The notes under the pieces: generated by a model
Told to the model about the DNA's origin: nothing
What the model saw: the letters and a program-made list of their open reading frames with translations, nothing else
Database searches by the model: none
Assembly: GCF_023218075.1 (NCBI RefSeq)
Contig: NZ_JALPTB010000001.1
Coordinates: forward strand, 62,001-126,000
DNA: 64,000 nucleotides
Direction: 5' to 3'
Origin: Rhodococcus sp. HM1
Lineage (GTDB): Bacteria > Actinomycetota > Actinomycetes > Mycobacteriales > Mycobacteriaceae
Made by a program: the position numbers and the translations under genes
Part shown: positions 52,352 to 60,957 of the stretch, piece after piece
How positions within the stretch are numbered: the stretch's first letter is position 1
How the letters are laid out: each line of letters begins with the position of its first letter

Positions 52352-52768
52352 ATGACCTCTTTCGGTGATCTCCTCGGACCTCAGCCCACCCTGCTTCCCG
52401 GCGACGACGACGCGGAATCGGCACTGCTCAACCACGAGGACCCCGCGAAGGTCGCGGCGGACCATCCGACGGCGTCCATCGCGTGGGCGTACCTGGCGGA
52501 GGCCGCGCTCGAGCGTGGCGAGACGATCACCGCCTACGCATACGCCCGCACCGGCTACCACCGCGGCCTCGACCAGCTGCGGCGCAACGGGTGGAAGGGC
52601 TTCGGCCCGGTGCCGTTCGAGCACGAACCGAACCGCGGATTCCTGCGGTGCGTCGCCGCTCTCGCCCGGGCCGCGCAGGCGATCGGCGAGACCGACGAGC
52701 ACGCCCGCTGCCTCGACCTGCTCGAGGACTGCGATCCGCGGGCCGCTCGTGAGCTCGGCGTCGAATAG
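52352..52768 (+). CDS. DUF3151 protein
   Basis: The 138-residue soluble helical protein matches the actinobacterial DUF3151 family (Rv0360c type): FGDLLGPQPTLLPGDDDAE, HPTASIAWAYLAEAALERGETITAYAYARTGYHRGLDQLRRNGWKG, LRCVAALARAAQAIGE and a C-terminal DCDPRAARELGV. The repeated helix pairs suggest a TPR-like fold. The function is not known. Its 3' end overlaps the start of the next gene by 20 bp. Confidence 0.87.
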   Translation: MTSFGDLLGPQPTLLPGDDDAESALLNHEDPAKVAADHPTASIAWAYLAEAALERGETITAYAYARTGYHRGLDQLRRNGWKGFGPVPFEHEPNRGFLRCVAALARAAQAIGETDEHARCLDLLEDCDPRAARELGVE

Positions 52769-53957
52769 GCGCCTGCTCGACCGAACCGAGATCCGCCGCC
52801 GCCTGCGGGGACCGGCGGCGAGACTGCGCAGGTCGGCTCTGCCGATCGTCCAGTGCGCGCTCGCGGCCGGTTTGGCCTGGTGGGTGGCGACCGGTCCGGT
52901 CGGGCACGAGCGTCCCTTCTTCGCACCGATCGCCGCGGTCGTGTCCCTCGGGTTGTCCCTGGGCGCGCGGCTGCGGCGATCGGTGGAGCTGGTCTGCGGC
53001 GTCACGATCGGCATCGGGGTCGGCGACCTGATCATCTCGATGATCGGCAGCGGTCCCTGGCAGATCGCGCTGGTCGTGGTGATGGCCATGTCCACGGCGG
53101 TACTGATCAACGGTGGCGTGATCTTCGCGATGCAGGCCGGCAATTCCGCGGTGCTGGTCGCCACCCTGATCCCGCCCGGAGGCACCGGGGGCATCGACCG
53201 GATGGTCGACGCCCTGGTCGGCGGCCTCGTCGGGATCGCGGTGGTCGCGATGGTGCCGACCCACCCGGTTCGCCGCGCGCGGCGCGACGCGGCGGGGATC
53301 CTGGCGACTGCCAGGGACGTGCTGTGGAAGGTCGAGGCCGGGTTGGTGGAGAACAATCCGAAGCCGATCGACGAGGCGCTGCAGCAGGCCCGCGCGACGC
53401 AGCCGGCGATCGACGGGATGCGCACCCACCTCAAGGGTGGTCGGGAGATCAGCCGGATCTCCCCGCTGTACTGGAACACCAAACCCCGGCTCGAACGGCT
53501 GACGGCGGCGGCCGATCCGATCGACAACGCGATGCGCAACATCCGGGTCCTGGCCCGGCGGTCGCTGTCGCTGGTGCGCGACGACGAGATCCTCGACCCT
53601 CGGCTCGTTCAGCGCATCCAGGACATCGCGAAAGCCCTCGACGTACTCCGCGAGATGATCCTCGCGGAGCCGGGGGATCAACCCGATCAGGCCGAGGCCG
53701 CGCGGGTGTTGCGCAGCGTCGCCCGCAAGATGAGGCCGGAACTGATCGAGGGTGCCGGCCTGTCCGCGACGGTGGTGTTCGCGCAGTTGCGTTCACTGAT
53801 CGTCGACCTCATGCAGGCCGCGGGCATGGAACGCATCTCCGCGATCGCGACCCTGCCGCCGACCACGGACACTCCCGCCTATCGTCCCGAGCTCGTCAGC
53901 GACTACGACCCCGAACCCCGTCCCACCTCGGATGACGGGAACCGATTTCCGGCCTGA
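52749..53957 (+). CDS. FUSC-family membrane protein (aromatic acid exporter-like)
   Basis: The 402-residue protein has four to six TM segments in the first half (ALPIVQCALAAGLAWWVATG, PFFAPIAAVVSLGLSLGARL, IALVVVMAMSTAVLINGGVIF, MVDALVGGLVGIAVVAMVPTHPVRRARRDA). A long helical cytoplasmic domain follows. This is the FUSC/ArAE layout, whose members export aromatic acids or are untested. GTG 52749 overlaps the DUF3151 gene and keeps a basic N-terminal segment (NRRLLDRTEIRRRLRG). It is probably co-transcribed with it. Confidence 0.82.
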   Translation: MSSASNRRLLDRTEIRRRLRGPAARLRRSALPIVQCALAAGLAWWVATGPVGHERPFFAPIAAVVSLGLSLGARLRRSVELVCGVTIGIGVGDLIISMIGSGPWQIALVVVMAMSTAVLINGGVIFAMQAGNSAVLVATLIPPGGTGGIDRMVDALVGGLVGIAVVAMVPTHPVRRARRDAAGILATARDVLWKVEAGLVENNPKPIDEALQQARATQPAIDGMRTHLKGGREISRISPLYWNTKPRLERLTAAADPIDNAMRNIRVLARRSLSLVRDDEILDPRLVQRIQDIAKALDVLREMILAEPGDQPDQAEAARVLRSVARKMRPELIEGAGLSATVVFAQLRSLIVDLMQAAGMERISAIATLPPTTDTPAYRPELVSDYDPEPRPTSDDGNRFPA

Positions 53958-53999
53958 CCGGGTGACGGATTCCCGTCCCCCGCAGCGGAAGTATTGAAT

Positions 54000-54021
54000 A
54001 CATGCGCATGTGTGCATATGC
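54000..54021. promoter_or_regulatory. Palindromic region before CDF exporter gene
   Basis: ACATGCGCATGT (54000-54011) is a perfect 12-bp palindrome and GCATATGC (54014-54021) a second. Both fall in a short AT-richer stretch 25-46 bp before the CDF exporter start, where a metal-responsive repressor might bind. No regulator gene is adjacent. Confidence 0.3.
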
Positions 54022-54045
54022 TGTCCGGGATTCGGAGGGAGAGTC

Positions 54046-54972
54046 ATGGGGGCCGGTCACGGGCATTCACACGGAGTGGGACGCGAGAACGGCGGCGTCG
54101 GTCCTTCCAGGACGACGATCCGCCGGATGGCGATCGCGCTCGGCATCCTCGTCGGATTCCTGATCCTCGAAGCCACCGTCGGCCTGCTGATCGGGTCGCT
54201 GTCGCTGCTCGCCGACGCCGGGCACATGCTCACCGACGTCGTCGGCATGTCGATGGGATTGGTCGCGCTCCTGCTGGCACGACGCGGCAGCACCGCCGCG
54301 GCCCGCACGTTCGGCTGGCACCGCGCCGAGGTGCTCACCGCGATGGCCAATGCCGTCCTGCTGCTCGCCGTCGCGGCCTGGGTGTTCTACGAGGCGATCG
54401 AGCGCATCGGTGACACCCCGGAACTGCCCGGGCTGGCGATGATCCTCACCGCTGTCGCCGGACTCGCCGCGAACCTCGTGGTGATGTACCTGCTGCGCAG
54501 CGACGCGAAGGACAGCCTCGCCGTCCGCGGCGCCTACCTCGAAGTGCTCGCCGACGCGGTCGGCAGCGTCGGCGTCCTGATCGCCGGTGCGTTGATCATC
54601 GGCTTCGGCTGGGACTACGCGGACATCGTCGTCGGTGTCCTCATTTCGCTGTGGGTCGTGCCGCGCGCGTTGAAGCTGGCCGCTGCTTCGCTGCGGATCC
54701 TCACGCAGGCGTCGCCGGCGCACCTGGACGTCGACGCGGTCCGCGCGGACCTCGCGGCCCTGCCCGGCGTGGCCGGCGTCCACGATCTGCACGTCTGGAC
54801 TCTGACGACCGGAATGGACGTCGCGACCGTGCACCTGGTCAGCGACCACGACTCCCGATGGGTCCTCGACTCCGCCCGCACCGTGCTGTCCGGCCACGGC
54901 CTCGACCACGCGACCGTGCAGATCGAAACCGTCGTCGACGGACGCCGGTGTGAGGACGACGTCACCTGGTAG
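54046..54972 (+). CDS. Cation diffusion facilitator (CDF) metal exporter
   Basis: The 308-residue protein has a His-rich N terminus (GHGHSHG) and six TM helices. The TM2 metal site is DAGHMLTD; in TM5 the usual H-x3-D appears as E-V-L-A-D. The C-terminal cytoplasmic domain (PGVAGVHDLHVWTLTTGMDVATVHLV) is present. It exports Zn, Co or similar divalent ions. ATG 54046 follows GGAGGGAGAG; ATG 54010 is less likely. The Glu in TM5 may alter selectivity, but related actinobacterial proteins share it. Confidence 0.9.
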   Translation: MGAGHGHSHGVGRENGGVGPSRTTIRRMAIALGILVGFLILEATVGLLIGSLSLLADAGHMLTDVVGMSMGLVALLLARRGSTAAARTFGWHRAEVLTAMANAVLLLAVAAWVFYEAIERIGDTPELPGLAMILTAVAGLAANLVVMYLLRSDAKDSLAVRGAYLEVLADAVGSVGVLIAGALIIGFGWDYADIVVGVLISLWVVPRALKLAAASLRILTQASPAHLDVDAVRADLAALPGVAGVHDLHVWTLTTGMDVATVHLVSDHDSRWVLDSARTVLSGHGLDHATVQIETVVDGRRCEDDVTW

Positions 54973-54976
54973 GCGG

Positions 54977-55513
54977 TCAGGTCAGCCGCAGCGTCCACCT
55001 GCCGTCACGGGCGTGCAGCCGGGTGATGCTCACCGGCCGCACGTCGACGCGCCAGAACGCCGAGACCGGAGCTCCCAGCGCACAGACCGTCGCGGCCCGC
55101 ACCACCGACGGGTGCGTCACCGCCAGCCACCGGCCCGATCTGCCCGCCATCGTGTCGAGCCAGCATCGGGTTCGGTCGAGCAGCGTCGCGATCGATTCGC
55201 CGCCGTGCGGCGCCGCATGCGGATCGGTCAGCCAGACCGCGAGATCGGCCTCGGGCACCGCCGACATCGGCCGGCCCGTCCACGTGCCGTAGTCGAGTTC
55301 CCGCAGTGCCGCGTCCGGTTCCGCGCACATCCCCAGCGCAGCTGCGGTCTCGACGGTGCACCGCTCCGGTGCGCTCAGCGTGTGGTCGACGGCGGGCGCG
55401 TGGACGCGCCGGAGTTCGCGCCGGCCCCGATCGGACAGCGGGTCGTCGGCGGGGAAGCGCACGTCCGCGAGCGCGTCGGTGGACGCGTGGGCCAACAGCA
55501 GCAGGCGCAACAC
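54977..55513 (-). CDS. Histidine phosphatase-like protein beside cobalt/cobalamin genes
   Basis: About 178 residues of the phosphoglycerate-mutase/histidine phosphatase fold are present. The acceptor His appears as LLLLAHASTDAL, where the usual R-H-G is A-H-A; the second His is in LAVTHPSVVRA and an acidic LRELDYGTWTG is present. Loss of the Arg next to the His may reduce activity. The GTG 55513 start is tentative. It is divergent from the riboswitch-controlled cbt-cob genes, so a CobC-like dephosphorylation of a cobamide precursor is possible. Confidence 0.7.
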   Translation of the reverse strand: MLRLLLLAHASTDALADVRFPADDPLSDRGRRELRRVHAPAVDHTLSAPERCTVETAAALGMCAEPDAALRELDYGTWTGRPMSAVPEADLAVWLTDPHAAPHGGESIATLLDRTRCWLDTMAGRSGRWLAVTHPSVVRAATVCALGAPVSAFWRVDVRPVSITRLHARDGRWTLRLT

Positions 55514-55569
55514 GAGCGATATTCGACCACAACGGTCTTCCGCTTGACATGCGCGGTGGCGCAGTGCAA

Positions 55570-55690
55570 TTGTTCGGCGTACGCATGTGTCGAGGTGCAG
55601 GCAATCCGGTGGGAAACCGGAGCGGTCGCGCCACTGTGACCGGGCCGATGGTCCGGGAGCCAGAAAACTCCCTCGGCGCGTGACCTTTTC
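55570..55690 (+). ncRNA. Cobalamin riboswitch
   Basis: The leader of cbtB contains the conserved core GCGCCACTGTGACCGG (from 55628, with GCCACTG at 55630-55636). GGTGCAGGCAATCCGG upstream and a paired CCGGTGGGAAACCGG element, followed by GGGAGCC...CTCCC, complete a typical adenosylcobalamin-binding layout. A TTGACA -35 sits at 55544-55549. Pyrimidine-rich CTCCC at 55668-55672 could mask the GAGGAGG ribosome site at 55709-55715. Cobalamin would then switch off cbtB, cbtA, cobQ and cobK. Confidence 0.87.
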
Positions 55691-55722
55691 GATGGGACGC
55701 GTCATCCCGAGGAGGCTCTTTC

Positions 55723-55917
55723 ATGGCTGTCGTTCATCTTCCGGACGAGTCGCTGGGCAACGCTGCGCTCGCCGCGGCCGTCACCGCGACGGTTCTGTTC
55801 GCATTCGTGGTGCTCTACCTGGTCGGATTCGATCAGGGCGCGATCTCCCGCAGTGGCATGTTCATGCACGAACTGATGCACGACGGCCGGCACCTGCTCG
55901 GTCTGCCGTGCCACTGA
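55723..55917 (+). CDS. cbtB: CbtB cobalt transporter subunit
   Basis: The 64-residue protein has one TM helix (LAAAVTATVLFAFVVLYLVGF) and a His-rich C-terminal tail (MFMHELMHDGRHLLGLPCH) typical of CbtB. CbtA/CbtB pairs under cobalamin riboswitches are predicted to take up cobalt. GAGGAGG lies eight bases before the ATG. It is the first gene after the riboswitch and is followed by cbtA after 14 bp. Confidence 0.92.
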   Translation: MAVVHLPDESLGNAALAAAVTATVLFAFVVLYLVGFDQGAISRSGMFMHELMHDGRHLLGLPCH

Positions 55918-55931
55918 GCGCGGGTGGATCG

Positions 55932-56720
55932 ATGCACCCCGCCACAACCGAATCGAAGTCCCTTCCGCTGACCGGCAGTTTCGTTCAGCTCCTGCTGCGC
56001 GGCTTGCTGGCCGGTCTCGTCGCGGGCCTGCTCGCCGGGGCGGTCGCCTTCGTCGTCGGCGAACCGCACGTCGAGGCGGCGATCGCCCTCGAGGAAGCGG
56101 CAGCGGATCACGGGCACCCGCACGACAGTGCAGAAGCTCAGGGCCACAGCCACGGTGAGGAAGCCCTGGTCGGCCGCACCGGGCAGAAGGCCGGCCTGTT
56201 CCTCGCGACCACCCTCGCCGGCCTCGCGCTCGGCGCAATCTATGCGTCCGTACTGCATTTCGCTCGCAGGCACTCCGCGCTGTCCGGATGGTCGCTGGCA
56301 CTGGCGACGGCGGCACTGGGCTGGGTCGCGATCGAGGCGGTTCCGTTCTTCGAGTACCCGGCGAATCCGCCCGCCGTCGGCGATCCGGAGACGATCGCCC
56401 AGCGCACCTGGTTGTGGCTCGCCGCCGTCGTGCTCGGCCTCGTGGCCGTCGCGGTCGCCGTGATCGTCCGGAAGACGCTGGCCGCGCAGGAATTGCGTAC
56501 CGTGCGCCTCGGTGCGCCGGTGCTCGCCTTCCTCGCCGTCGTGGTCCTCGGCTACCTGGTGCTGCCGGCGATCGACGAGGTCTCCGACGACTTCCCGGCG
56601 ACGCTGCTGTGGGAGTTCCGGATCTCGTCCCTCGCCGTGCAGGCCACGCTGTGGGCCGGGCTCGGTGTCGCCTTCGCGTTCCTGACCGAACGCGCCGATC
56701 GCCGCACCGCGGTCGCCTGA
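55932..56720 (+). CDS. cbtA: CbtA cobalt transporter subunit
   Basis: The 262-residue protein has five to six TM helices and a His-rich loop between TM1 and TM2 (DHGHPHDSAEAQGHSHGEE) likely to bind Co2+. Other CbtA-like segments are LLRGLLAGLVAGLLAGAVAFVVGEP and VPFFEYPANPPAVGDPETI. With CbtB it forms the predicted cobalt importer. The gene follows cbtB closely and precedes cobQ by three bases, so all are under the riboswitch. Confidence 0.9.
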   Translation: MHPATTESKSLPLTGSFVQLLLRGLLAGLVAGLLAGAVAFVVGEPHVEAAIALEEAAADHGHPHDSAEAQGHSHGEEALVGRTGQKAGLFLATTLAGLALGAIYASVLHFARRHSALSGWSLALATAALGWVAIEAVPFFEYPANPPAVGDPETIAQRTWLWLAAVVLGLVAVAVAVIVRKTLAAQELRTVRLGAPVLAFLAVVVLGYLVLPAIDEVSDDFPATLLWEFRISSLAVQATLWAGLGVAFAFLTERADRRTAVA

Positions 56721-56723
56721 CCG

Positions 56724-58217
56724 ATGGGACAGGGTCTGCTCGTCGCCGGAACCACCTCGGACGCAGGAAAGTCCGTGGTGACCACCGGGATCTGCCGGGC
56801 CCTGTCCCGCCGCGGACTCGCGGTCGCGCCGTTCAAGGCGCAGAACATGTCCAACAACTCCATGGTCACCGTCGATCCGGTCACCGGCACCGGCGCCGAA
56901 ATCGGCCGGGCCCAATGGATCCAGGCGGTCGCCGCCCGCGCGACCCCCGAGCCCGCCATGAATCCGGTGCTGCTCAAACCCGGCAGCGATCGCACCAGCC
57001 ACGTCGTCGTCATGGGTGCACCGGCAGGTCGTCTCCAGGCCGGTGAATTCGCCGGTGGCCGGAAACATCTCGCCGAGGCGGCGTTCGCGGCGTTGGACGA
57101 CCTGCGGTCCCGTTTCGACGTCGTCGTCTGCGAAGGTGCGGGTAGCGCCGCCGAAATCAATCTGCGTGCACACGATTACGTGAACATGGGACTGGCCCGG
57201 CACGGCGGGATGCCGACGATCCTGGTCGGCGACATCGACCGTGGAGGTGTGTTCGCCTCCATGTACGGCACGCTGGCGTTGCTCGACCCCGACGACCAGG
57301 CGCTGATCCGCGGTTTCGTGATCAACAAGTTCCGCGGCGACGTAGGGCTGCTCCGCCCGGGTCTGGACTCGCTGGAGAAGCTCACCGGCCGCCCGGTGCT
57401 GGGCGTGCTGCCCTGGCAGCGCGACCTGTGGCTCGACTCGGAGGATTCGCTGGCGCTGACGTCGCGTCCCGCCCACGACGGCGCAGGCTCGCTGACCGTG
57501 GCGGTCGTGATGCTGCCGCACATCAGCAATTTCACGGACGTCGACGCGCTGTGCCTCGAGCCCGACGTGCGGGTGCGGTTCGTCGACGATCCGCGGGCGC
57601 TGGCCGGCGCCGACGCGGTGATTCTCCCCGGTACCCGCGCGACCCTCGCCGACCTGGCATGGCTGCGGTCGCGGGGGCTCGACGTCGCACTGCTCGACCA
57701 CGCCCACCGCGGCGGCGCGATTCTGGGGATCTGCGGAGGGTTCCAGATGCTCGGCGCGGTGATCGACGACCCCAATGGTGTGGAAGGGGTTGCGGGGGCA
57801 TCTGCTCGGGGGCTCGGGTTGCTCGACGTGCGTACTGTTTTCGCGCGCGAGAAGGCGCTGCGGCTGCCGGCGGGGTCGGCGCTCGGTGTCCCCGCGTCCG
57901 GGTACGAGATCCACCACGGGCGGATCACCGTCGGCAGCGGCGAGGAGTTCCTCGGCGGCGCCCGATCCGGGTCGGTGTTCGGCACGATGTGGCACGGCAG
58001 TCTCGAGGGCGACGCCCTGCGCGCGGCCTGGCTGCGGGAGGTCGCGAGGGCGGCCGGTCGTCGGGTGCGCACGGGCGCAGTGAGTTTCCCGGTCGAACGG
58101 GAGGCGCGGCTCGAGGTGCTGGCCGATCTGATCGAGCAGCACGTGGACGTCGATCGTCTGCTGGGCATGCTGTCGGACAGGTCGCGACTGCCCACGCTGA
58201 CCGGGGTCCTGGCGTGA
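56724..58217 (+). CDS. cobQ: Cobyric acid synthase
   Basis: The 497-residue glutamine amidotransferase has the N-terminal dethiobiotin-synthetase-like ATPase (VAGTTSDAGKSVVTTGICRAL, FKAQNMSNNS) and the C-terminal class I-like amidotransferase domain with catalytic Cys in ILGICGGFQML (near 336) and a His in GYEIHHGR. It amidates four side chains of adenosylcobyrinic acid a,c-diamide. Its stop overlaps the start of cobK. Confidence 0.96.
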   Translation: MGQGLLVAGTTSDAGKSVVTTGICRALSRRGLAVAPFKAQNMSNNSMVTVDPVTGTGAEIGRAQWIQAVAARATPEPAMNPVLLKPGSDRTSHVVVMGAPAGRLQAGEFAGGRKHLAEAAFAALDDLRSRFDVVVCEGAGSAAEINLRAHDYVNMGLARHGGMPTILVGDIDRGGVFASMYGTLALLDPDDQALIRGFVINKFRGDVGLLRPGLDSLEKLTGRPVLGVLPWQRDLWLDSEDSLALTSRPAHDGAGSLTVAVVMLPHISNFTDVDALCLEPDVRVRFVDDPRALAGADAVILPGTRATLADLAWLRSRGLDVALLDHAHRGGAILGICGGFQMLGAVIDDPNGVEGVAGASARGLGLLDVRTVFAREKALRLPAGSALGVPASGYEIHHGRITVGSGEEFLGGARSGSVFGTMWHGSLEGDALRAAWLREVARAAGRRVRTGAVSFPVEREARLEVLADLIEQHVDVDRLLGMLSDRSRLPTLTGVLA

Positions 58218-58948
58218 CCGTCCTCGTCCTGGGCGGAACCGGCGAGGCCCGTGCGCTCGCGGAGCACCTGCAATCGGACGGCACCGCGTTCGTGTCCTCC
58301 CTCGCCGGTCGGGTCACGGACCCGCGACTGCCGGTCGGGGAGGTCCGCATCGGAGGCTTCGGCGGGGTCGAAGGCTTGCAGAAGTTTCTGCGGGACAACG
58401 CGATCGAAGCCGTCGTCGACGCCACCCACCCGTTCGCCGCCGGCATCAGCGCGAACGCGGTGACGGCGTGTATGAGGGAGGGTGTCCCGTTGTTGCGGCT
58501 CGCACGCCCGGGCTGGGCGGGAACCGCCGGATCCGATACGTGGACGTGGGTCGACGGGCACGACGAAGCGGCAACGGCCGCCGCCGGCGGCGACCGCGTC
58601 TTCCTGAGCACGGGACGCCAGACCCTGCACCGATTCGTCGGTCCGCTCGCCCGGCACGAGACCCTGGTGCGGGTCGTCGACCCGCTGGACATCGAGGTGC
58701 CGGCCCGATGGACGGTGCTGCGCACCCGCGGGCCCTACACCCGCGAGGGCGAGCGAAACCTGATGCGGGAACACCACATCGACACCCTTGTCACCAAGGA
58801 TTCGGGCGGCACCTACACCCGCGCCAAGCTCGACGCGGCGGCCGAACTCGGGGTGCGGGTGATCGTGGTGCGCCGGCCCGCCGTGCCGGAAGGGATCGAC
58901 ACGGTCGCGACCGTCACCGCTGCGGTGTCGTGGGTGCAGCGCCGCTGA
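58214..58948 (+). CDS. cobK: Precorrin-6A reductase
   Basis: The 244-residue NADPH-dependent reductase has nucleotide motif VLGGTGEARALA at the N terminus and the family segments VDATHPFAAGISANA, RVVDPL and TKDSGGTYTRAKLDAAAELG. It reduces precorrin-6A to 6B in the aerobic B12 route. GTG 58214 overlaps the cobQ stop (GTGA), so translation is coupled. It is the last gene of the riboswitch-controlled unit. Confidence 0.94.
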   Translation: MTVLVLGGTGEARALAEHLQSDGTAFVSSLAGRVTDPRLPVGEVRIGGFGGVEGLQKFLRDNAIEAVVDATHPFAAGISANAVTACMREGVPLLRLARPGWAGTAGSDTWTWVDGHDEAATAAAGGDRVFLSTGRQTLHRFVGPLARHETLVRVVDPLDIEVPARWTVLRTRGPYTREGERNLMREHHIDTLVTKDSGGTYTRAKLDAAAELGVRVIVVRRPAVPEGIDTVATVTAAVSWVQRR

Positions 58949-58969
58949 ACTGTCAGCGTTGTCGAACTG

Positions 58970-59512
58970 TCAGAGTTGTGGTCCCTCGGCGCGTAGATCG
59001 TCGACCTTGCGCATCGCCTCCCGCAGCTCGGCGAGCCACGCTTCGCTGTGCTGCCCGGCCAGTTTGACGGTCCAGCTCAGGGCATCCGCCCGGGAGCGTG
59101 CCACGCCGGCGTCGACCAACGTGTCGAGGACCTTCCGTTCGGGTTGACGGAGTCGCGTCATCACGGGAACAGCCAAGTGGGTGAACAGAACTCGGCGATC
59201 GCCGAGGGTGACACCCCACGCGACCTTCCGGCCGTAGCGGGCCTCGGCCTCGTCGGCGATACGCATGCGCTCGCCGCGGGTGGTTTCCCGGAAGCGGGTG
59301 ATGCGCCCGTCTGCGGTCGCGTCGCTGTTCTCGTCGGGTGGGGGAAGCGCGCCGACGACGACGATCTCCTCCCGATCCACCTCGACCTCGGCGGGGCCGG
59401 TGAACCAGTCGTCGGGTAGTCGCCCGGCGAACCATTCGGCCGCGTCGGACGCATCGGGGATGTCGGCTTGCTGCCAGCCGCCTGGGCGGCCGAATCGCCT
59501 GTAGTTAGTCAT
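58970..59512 (-). CDS. Conserved hypothetical protein
   Basis: The 180-residue soluble protein begins MTNYRRFGRPGGWQQADIPD, with a strand-rich middle (WFTGPAEVEVDREEIVVVGALPPP) and a helical C-terminal half (RITRFRETTRGERMRIADEAEARYGRKVAWGVTLGDRRVLFTHLAVPVMTRLRQPERKVLDTLVDAGVARSRADALSWTVKL). This arrangement is common in actinobacteria and I do not know its function. GGGAGGACC precedes the ATG at 59512. Its stop lies in the second copy of a 17-bp direct repeat (58947 and 58964). Confidence 0.85.
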   Translation of the reverse strand: MTNYRRFGRPGGWQQADIPDASDAAEWFAGRLPDDWFTGPAEVEVDREEIVVVGALPPPDENSDATADGRITRFRETTRGERMRIADEAEARYGRKVAWGVTLGDRRVLFTHLAVPVMTRLRQPERKVLDTLVDAGVARSRADALSWTVKLAGQHSEAWLAELREAMRKVDDLRAEGPQL

Positions 59513-59615
59513 GATGGTCCTCCCAGGGACCGATCGGCAGGTGCGTGTTGCACTGATTACAACGTTACACCGATTCACCACCTGGGGGCAGCCGTGATGC
59601 TGCAAGACTGCGGTC

Positions 59616-60038
59616 ATGGCCGAGAACAAGACCAAACCCACCACACAGTCCGTGCCGGAATTCCTGGAAACGGTCGAGCACCCGGTCCGGCGGGCCGACG
59701 CCTGGACGCTGCTCGACCTGATGAGCGAGGCGACCGGAGAGCAGGCGGTGATGTGGGGACCGTCGATGGTCGGGTTCGGGAGCTACCACTACCGCTACGC
59801 CAGCGGCCGGGAAGGCGACGCACTCGCCGTGGGCTTCGCCCCGCGGAAGACGAACCTTGCGCTCTACGGACTCACCGTCGCGCCGGGGGCTGCGGACCTC
59901 CTCGCGACCCTCGGCAAGCACAAGACCGGTGCGGCGTGCCTGTACATCACGAAGCTCGCCGACGTCGACCTGATCGTGCTGACCGAACTCGTCCGCATCG
60001 GGTACAGGCACATGGCGACGGTGGAGCACCGGCCCTAG
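59616..60038 (+). CDS. DUF1801 protein
   Basis: The 140-residue protein of the YdhG/DUF1801 family has SVPEFLETVEHPVRRADAWTLLDLMSEATGEQAVMWGPSMVGFGSYHY and KTNLALYG, with a C-terminal KHKTGAACLYITKLADVDLIVLTELVRIGYRHM. The fold is small alpha/beta and the function is unknown. It lies between the two converging cobalamin units and is probably unrelated to them. Its stop is four bases from the cobD stop on the other strand. Confidence 0.87.
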   Translation: MAENKTKPTTQSVPEFLETVEHPVRRADAWTLLDLMSEATGEQAVMWGPSMVGFGSYHYRYASGREGDALAVGFAPRKTNLALYGLTVAPGAADLLATLGKHKTGAACLYITKLADVDLIVLTELVRIGYRHMATVEHRP

Positions 60039-60042
60039 GCAC

Positions 60043-60957
60043 CTACCGACCGGCGGCGAGCGCCGTGGCAACGGCCACGGCGAGCGCTCCGGCCCCGACC
60101 CGCGCCGCGAGCCGGGCGGTGCGGCCGATATCGCCGGGCACCGGGTGCGGGCCGTCGCCCAGGGTGCCGCGGTCCTCGACGCGCCCGTGGTAGACGTTGA
60201 CGCCCCCGAGCGTGACACCGAGGGCTCCGGCGAACGCGGACTCCACCGGCCCGGCGTTGGGACTCGGGTGCTTGTGCGCGTCGCGCCGCCAGATGCGCAG
60301 CGCGGCCCCGGGGTCGTCGCCGAGCAGCGCCGCCAGCAGCGCGGTGAGACGTGCGGGCACGAGATTCACGGCGTCGTCGAAACGTGCGGAGGCCCAGCCG
60401 AACCGATGGAACCGGGGGGTGCGATGGCCGACGCGGGCGTCGAGGGTGTTCGCCGCCCGGTATCCGAGCAGTCCGGCCGGACCGAGCAGCGCCCCCCACA
60501 CCAGTGGGGCGACGACCGCGTCCGAGGTGTTCTCGGCGACGGATTCGATGGTGGCCCGGGCGATTCCGTCGGCGTCGAGTTGCGAGGGGTCGCGCCCGAC
60601 GAGATGGGTCACCTGGATGCGGGCGGCGGCGAGGTCTCCGCGGTGGAGCTGGTCGTCGAGGGTGCACGCCTCGCGGCCGAGCGATCGCCCGCCGAGCACC
60701 GCCCATGTCGCGGCGGCGGTGACCGTCGTGTTCAACAGGGCATGTCGCCGGGTGGCACGGTCGGCGGCGTAGCCGAGCGCAGCGGCGCCACCGACCAGAA
60801 CAACGGTGAACAACGTTCCGGCACAGCGAGAGTCGGCATACAGTCGGCGTTCGGTGGCGCGGGCGATCGCCCCGAACCCGCTCACCGGATGCCCGCGTCG
60901 CGGATCGCCGAAGATCCGGTCGGCCACGTATCCGAGGGCCAGTCCCGCCGCCCTCAT
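60043..60957 (-). CDS. cobD: Adenosylcobinamide-phosphate synthase CobD/CbiB
   Basis: The 304-residue membrane protein has the family motifs GYVADRIFGDPRRGHPVSGFG, the cluster IARATIESVAENTSDAVVAPLVWGALLGPAGLLGYRAANTLDARVGH, and HPSPNAGPVESAFAGALGV. It attaches aminopropanol (phosphate) to cobyric acid. ATG 60957 overlaps the stop of the cobB-cobC fusion by four bases. It completes the minus-strand unit cobO - cobBC - cobD. Confidence 0.93.
   Translation of the reverse strand: MRAAGLALGYVADRIFGDPRRGHPVSGFGAIARATERRLYADSRCAGTLFTVVLVGGAAALGYAADRATRRHALLNTTVTAAATWAVLGGRSLGREACTLDDQLHRGDLAAARIQVTHLVGRDPSQLDADGIARATIESVAENTSDAVVAPLVWGALLGPAGLLGYRAANTLDARVGHRTPRFHRFGWASARFDDAVNLVPARLTALLAALLGDDPGAALRIWRRDAHKHPSPNAGPVESAFAGALGVTLGGVNVYHGRVEDRGTLGDGPHPVPGDIGRTARLAARVGAGALAVAVATALAAGR

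Noticed and set aside
58947-58980. The 17-bp direct repeat GAACTGTCAG-n-GTTGT after cobK as an attachment site.
   Set aside because: It has only two adjacent copies with no integrase or flanked insert, and it is most simply a small tandem duplication at two gene ends.
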